Source of the DNA: Ailanthus altissimus
Taxonomy: Eukaryota > Streptophyta > Magnoliopsida > Sapindales > Simaroubaceae
DNA length: 64,000 nucleotides
Direction: 5' to 3'
Assembly (NCBI GenBank): GCA_946807835.1
Contig: OX327699.1
Coordinates: 6,441,001-6,505,000, forward strand
The stretch's first letter is position 1. Each line of letters starts with the position of its first letter. Shown here piece by piece: positions 59,641 through 64,000 of this stretch. The notes beneath the pieces were generated by a model. It did no database searches and had not been told where the DNA came from. It saw nothing but the letters and a program-made list of their open reading frames with translations. The translations under genes and the position numbers were made by a program.

Positions 59641-61012
59641 CAATTGAGGTGATATTTCTATATCTTAAAATTAAGTGCAAATATACACTACCGTATACAA
59701 GTAATAAAGGGACAAAAGAGATGGATGTCGAACCTGCATGGATAATTTCTATGTTTTAACCAAGTACTAAAATTATATCTTTCTAATAATTATTCAGAAA
59801 AATAAAAATCTAAGAATGAATGTAGAAAATATAAAAGCAATCACACAATATAAAAAGATTTAGATGATAGCAATATAGAGAAAATCTAGGGTCAATACTA
59901 TCCCTCAATATGCTTTTTAATGGTTAATCCTTTAATATTTAATTCTTTTAGTCTTTGTTATTGATCAAAACACTAATGTATTCACAAGCCTTTTCCAAGG
60001 TCATGCAAGTATACCTTAATTTAACAAATACCTATATTCCTATGGTACTTGTAATAAATTAAGATTCATTAATATTAAGTCTTATTGATCATACATGCCA
60101 ATTAGGTATATTCCTATTCTAATTTGAAACTTGAATATGCAACATTGAATGTTACTCTATAATTATGCATCAAATTACCTAGGTCTAAATATAATGATTC
60201 ATCTTCCGAGTTTATAAAAAATATTACTAATTCATTCACCATATATTGGCTAGATATATTGAAGCATTAAGAACAAGTAATTTAAATAAGAAAGAACTAA
60301 GTTTATTAAATATTAAAAAGACAAGGCAATTAAATACTCATATTGAGTTCAAGTATTAACTCTAGAAAGAAAATTTAGTTCATGGCTACAAGAGAATAGC
60401 AGTAAAAATAATATGAAATCATGATACAATCAATAGCAAATCGACATAGACGTCGAATTGGTCTTAATTGTAATGCCTAAGATACTCTTAATGCTGAAGA
60501 ATGCCTTAAATCTCTCTTTATGGTTGCTTCAATTAAACTCCAATTGCTCTCTAAGACTTGTGTTTTGTATTCTTAATGTTCCTCAATTGCTCTTGGATGC
60601 TCTTAGGTGTTCTTGGGTAATTTTTAAAGTCTGGGGACGAATGGCCTTTTATAGGGATTGATATGAGCTTAAAAATCTCAATTCTCATTGGATTAAGACT
60701 TGCATTACCGCTGGGTGTAAACGGCCTCATCGCTAGAGCAACAAGGTGTCGGCGTTGGAGCATTAGCCTGTCGCAAGAACACTGGAGAGATAGTGTTAAA
60801 GCGTCAGACTGCAACTTAAACAGGACATTTTTTTTATTTTTTTATTTTAATCACTGATCCAATGCTGGGGTGACAGATCCATACTTTAAATTTCGTTCAA
60901 GTTCCTGTAAATAATAATAATGCACATAAATAGTCATTTATTCTCATAAAACAATAAAATATCAAAATAAGAATATGAGAAAATATATGACAAATATGCC
61001 CTTATCAATAAT
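59641..61012 (+). repeat. 1.35-kb repeat X, copy 2 (inserted in the Tat 3' region)
   Basis: It starts near TGATATTTCTATATC and ends CCCTTATCA, giving short inverted ends TGATA/TATCA. It is closely similar to the reverse complement of 32396-33745. It interrupts the antisense ORF region of the second Tat element. No coding frame. Confidence 0.7.
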
Positions 61013-62500
61013 ATCTCCGAAAGTAAAGTTACAGAATGGACTTAGCCACAAGCTGTTACACCACTTCCTAGGTTAGCAATCTAGAACTTTAAGCCGCAGC
61101 CACATAGGGGGAACTTTAAAAAGATTCATGGATTAGAGGTTGAGCTACAATATAGAGGTTTTTATAGGTACCCTTAAAAATTATTTTGCCATCCTCTTGT
61201 TTTGAAAGCCTTCAGAGCTGTTCTTAGGGCAATGCTCTAGATTTTTCTTAAGGGGTCCTTTAAGAGGCCCTTATTTATTGGACTCCCTTAACCTTTACCT
61301 TGAATTCTGAGGCCAAACAGAAGGTCCTAAATTTGGGACCTCGATCCTAAATTTTAACTCGTCCCCTTCTAATGTGCCATTTTCCTACTAAAATTACCTT
61401 ATCATCCTTGCATTTCTCTTTTTTAAAAAAAAATAGGGAAAAATTTCATGAATAAAATCCCTACACACAAATAGAAAAAACCAAGCAGCTTACTTTTTCT
61501 CTTTGGAACAAGATGGGATAACTTCAAGATACGATTAACATCCTTCAAGCACCTCTTAATCAGCAACTCCCTAAAGTTAGTAAAATGAGCTAGGGTAGCG
61601 TTAACTCAAATTTTATGTGATTTAGAAATTTTTGGCCTAGTAGCCCAAGTATCTATAAGGAAAATGGAAAATATTAAAAAGTAAACTATGTAAAGTAACA
61701 GAAGAAAAGCGAGGATGCAATAAAAAGGAACGATTTGCTTCCAAGGAAAATATAGTCAGAATAGACCAAGATCCCCATCAAAATTGGGGAAATTCCTACC
61801 CTATTCCTCATTAGCAAAAAGTTAGAACTCCTTCTAGCTCACATTATTAGAAGATAAGTTTTAAACATGAGCAAGAGCCTTTTAACTCAAAAAATAGTAG
61901 AAGTCTATGTTCTCAGTTGCATTATACTTGAGCTGCTAAAGGTAGCACGACTCTTTAAAAAAGGGCTTGGATTGCCTTTCCCTCTCCTATAAAGCAAAAA
62001 GCCCCATCAAAACTCATCAAGAGTTTGGACTTAGTAGGGAAGCGACAACCTCTATGTAAGCTAACATCCTCGTGAAATATGGTTGCATAGAAAGCCTCAG
62101 CCCGAGCCTAAATAAAGTGATATGCAAGGCCACTTGGCCTTGTTTAAGGTGGCTAGGCAAATCTTTAGGGTTAAGAACCCTAAGCAATATCGAATAGGGA
62201 ATACTATATTGGCATATAAGATATCCAAGGTCTTCCTCAGTTACATGTGACCTTTAATACCTAAGATGCAGCTCATATTCTAGTTCTTTGGGTTTGGCAA
62301 AGGTATCATCAAATGATCCCTTCATTTCATCCTCTTCAACTCCATCCGCTAATTCATAATTCCTTTGGTCCCCGAATAGGGCTCATTGCCGATCTTCTTA
62401 GGGCCAACAACGGCTAGAACGACCTCAAGAACTTCCACACTCTCAAATGAGAAGTCTCTTCGACCTTATCTTCTATATCACTTATTGACAGCCTAAGATC
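61013..62500 (-). pseudogene. antisense extra ORF relic, part 2 (gypsy-type transposon domain)
   Basis: Minus-strand fragments near 62230-61950 (LDILYANIVFPIRYCLG followed by a segment with GFLCNHISR) resemble the same PF04195-like antisense domain as at 41.7-43.1 kb. The rest is broken. Confidence 0.4.
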
Positions 62501-63870
62501 TAATGGCATTCATAGTTATTATCAAAATACATTGTGATTGGACAAATTACTCTATGGGCAGAAAGGCAAAAATGAACAATCCAAATAAAACATTCAAAAT
62601 AAAATTATAAAATATCTCAGGAAAACAAACAAACACATTTCAAACAAGTCAAATTGAAAGCTCTAGAGTTAATCATATGAAATTCAATAATAAAGCATTG
62701 ATTGCATAATAATGACTAAATAAAAAAAAGGAAAACAGACAGAAAATGACAAGAAAAGACCAGATAAATAAGGAATCATCAAAACAGTGAAGAAAGGTTA
62801 GTGGGGTCACACCTCCTTTATATTTTTCTCTTTAGGAAAGACAACTCAAAGAAATAAAAACGGTATTAAAAACCCCAAATGCCATATTTATAATTCGGTC
62901 TAAAAAAAATTCCAACCATTTATTCAAATGGATGGATCATATCAAAGCTCACTTAAAAACACTGCCCTCAACTTATCGACATGATGGTTAAGGGATAAAA
63001 AACCATTGGATTCAAACTCAAGGCTTGGATTAAGAGAAATCAAAAGAGACTTTCATTTCAAACTCTAGAGGGCTGTAAAAAGTAGGGGTTAATGGGTACA
63101 TGACTTCCAGAAAGGCACCTACAATTAATAAGAAGATTCTAGAAAGAACAATGTACAATTAAGTGATGAACACATGAAAATGCATATTGTTAAGAAATTC
63201 AGTCACCATTTAATGTCACTAATTTTAGTATTTTCTATACTTTTAGCTTGAAATAAAGTGTTCTCCTTAAATTTTGATTAATGAATGTTATTTGGACAGG
63301 TTTAGGTAAAATGGACATAACTCTCAATGTAGTAATCGAAATGCAGAAATTCTTGAACCTGGTGCAACATGACTCAATCTTACACAAATTTGAAGAATAG
63401 TGGAAAAGCCAAATCCAACATGTTATGGGCCAAAATTGGAGATACAATAGAATCGGGCTACAACTTCTGCCCAGCTTGACCCAACTCACGTATTTACACC
63501 GTATCTCACAAAATATGTATTCAATTGATATAATTCTTGAAGCTATGAATTTCTGACTTAAATATCAACAACTTGTATGTTGATGGTAAGTCCAAATCAA
63601 TCGTTATCATGGACCAAATCGCATTTCAAATGGGTAAAATGGTTGTTGGCTAAATTCTGATCTATCTTTGGAAGTTTGCTCTTATCTCATTGGATACTCA
63701 TCCAATTTGCACGAAATTTGTGCCTATGGAAAGATGAGTCAAAATTATACAACTTTCATGTCGGCTGCAGAAGCTGAATCGATCATTTACATTATCAAAA
63801 ATGTGCTGCAAGTGGATAAATGAGTTATTCGCTTAAAATTATTGAAGATTGATGTCATCCATGACATATG
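62501..63870. other. repeat-like noncoding sequence
   Basis: No gene recognised. Sequence from about 63240 has the look of an LTR U3 (repeated AAATGG/ATAACTCT motifs). Confidence 0.35.
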
Positions 63871-63883
63871 TCCATTCATTGCC

Positions 63884-63892
63884 TATATAAGG
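63884..63892 (+). promoter_or_regulatory. TATA box of an LTR-like region running off the window
   Basis: TATATAAGG, followed by a CT-rich leader (TTCTCTCTTATTTTCTTCTC), as in the U3/R region of plant LTRs. The element lies beyond 64000. Confidence 0.35.
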
Positions 63893-64000
63893 AGACCCTT
63901 ATGACGTTTTTAAAGGAGATAATTCTCTCTTATTTTCTTCTCATTAACATGTATTGTAATTTAGGCTAGAGTTCTTGGCAAGGCTAAGAGATGAACTTTT

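Noticed and set aside
1..64000. CRISPR arrays, bacterial operons or rRNA/tRNA genes
   Set aside because: No regularly spaced repeats, bacterial gene organisation or RNA-gene signature was seen; the window is plant nuclear DNA.

Overview
The window is AT-rich, repeat-dense nuclear DNA of a dicot plant. It has one clear spliced host gene, a GT-2/DF1-type trihelix transcription factor at 46.6-49.0 kb on the minus strand, with a phase-2 intron inside its first DNA-binding domain. Almost everything else is layered transposable elements. Species was not determined.

The main object is an intact, very young LTR retrotransposon at 18907-28399. Its two LTRs are both 2824 bp, with no difference in the stretches compared, and it is flanked by a perfect 5-bp target duplication (GTACC). 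The initiator-Met-tRNA primer site and the polypurine tract place the element on the minus strand. A short relic at its 3' end (EMRSKYPHL, then FEDEIL) marks it as derived from a Tekay/Del-type chromovirus. Gag and pol are gone. In their place are two intact plus-strand genes, antisense to the element. One is an unrecognised 397-residue protein. The other is a complete intronless LOG cytokinin-activating enzyme (217 aa) ending in a basic patch and a DLNLTP (EAR-type) tail. Each gene has its own TATAAATA box about 70 bp before its ATG and an AATAAA after its stop. A non-autonomous retrotransposon carrying a cytokinin-activation gene is the likely undescribed system here.

Layout. 0-6.1 kb: degraded repeats and a copia-type solo LTR. 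6.1-7.2 kb: a Mutator-like transposase relic. 7.2-9.2 kb: the LTR and 5' end of a minus-strand Tat-type Ty3/gypsy element. 11.8-12.3 kb: a TRIM. 12.7-16.1 kb: a copia relic with a MITE-like insertion in one LTR. 17.3-44.7 kb: a nest. The outer layer is a Tat gypsy element (5' LTR piece, gag, protease-RT-RNase H, antisense extra ORF, 3' LTR). It is interrupted by an older gypsy-type LTR, which is itself interrupted by the LOG element. It is also interrupted by a 9.1-kb copia element (30350-39496) and by a TRIM associated with a local inversion. 46.6-49.0 kb: the trihelix gene. 52-63 kb: a second Tat gypsy relic (gag, protease, RT, integrase, antisense ORF) with two copies of a 1.35-kb unclassified repeat in or beside it. 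The right edge enters another LTR-like U3 region.

All gag-pol genes are broken by stops and frameshifts. Only the trihelix gene, the LOG gene and the 397-aa ORF look intact. Boundaries of old repeats are approximate because they were read by eye.
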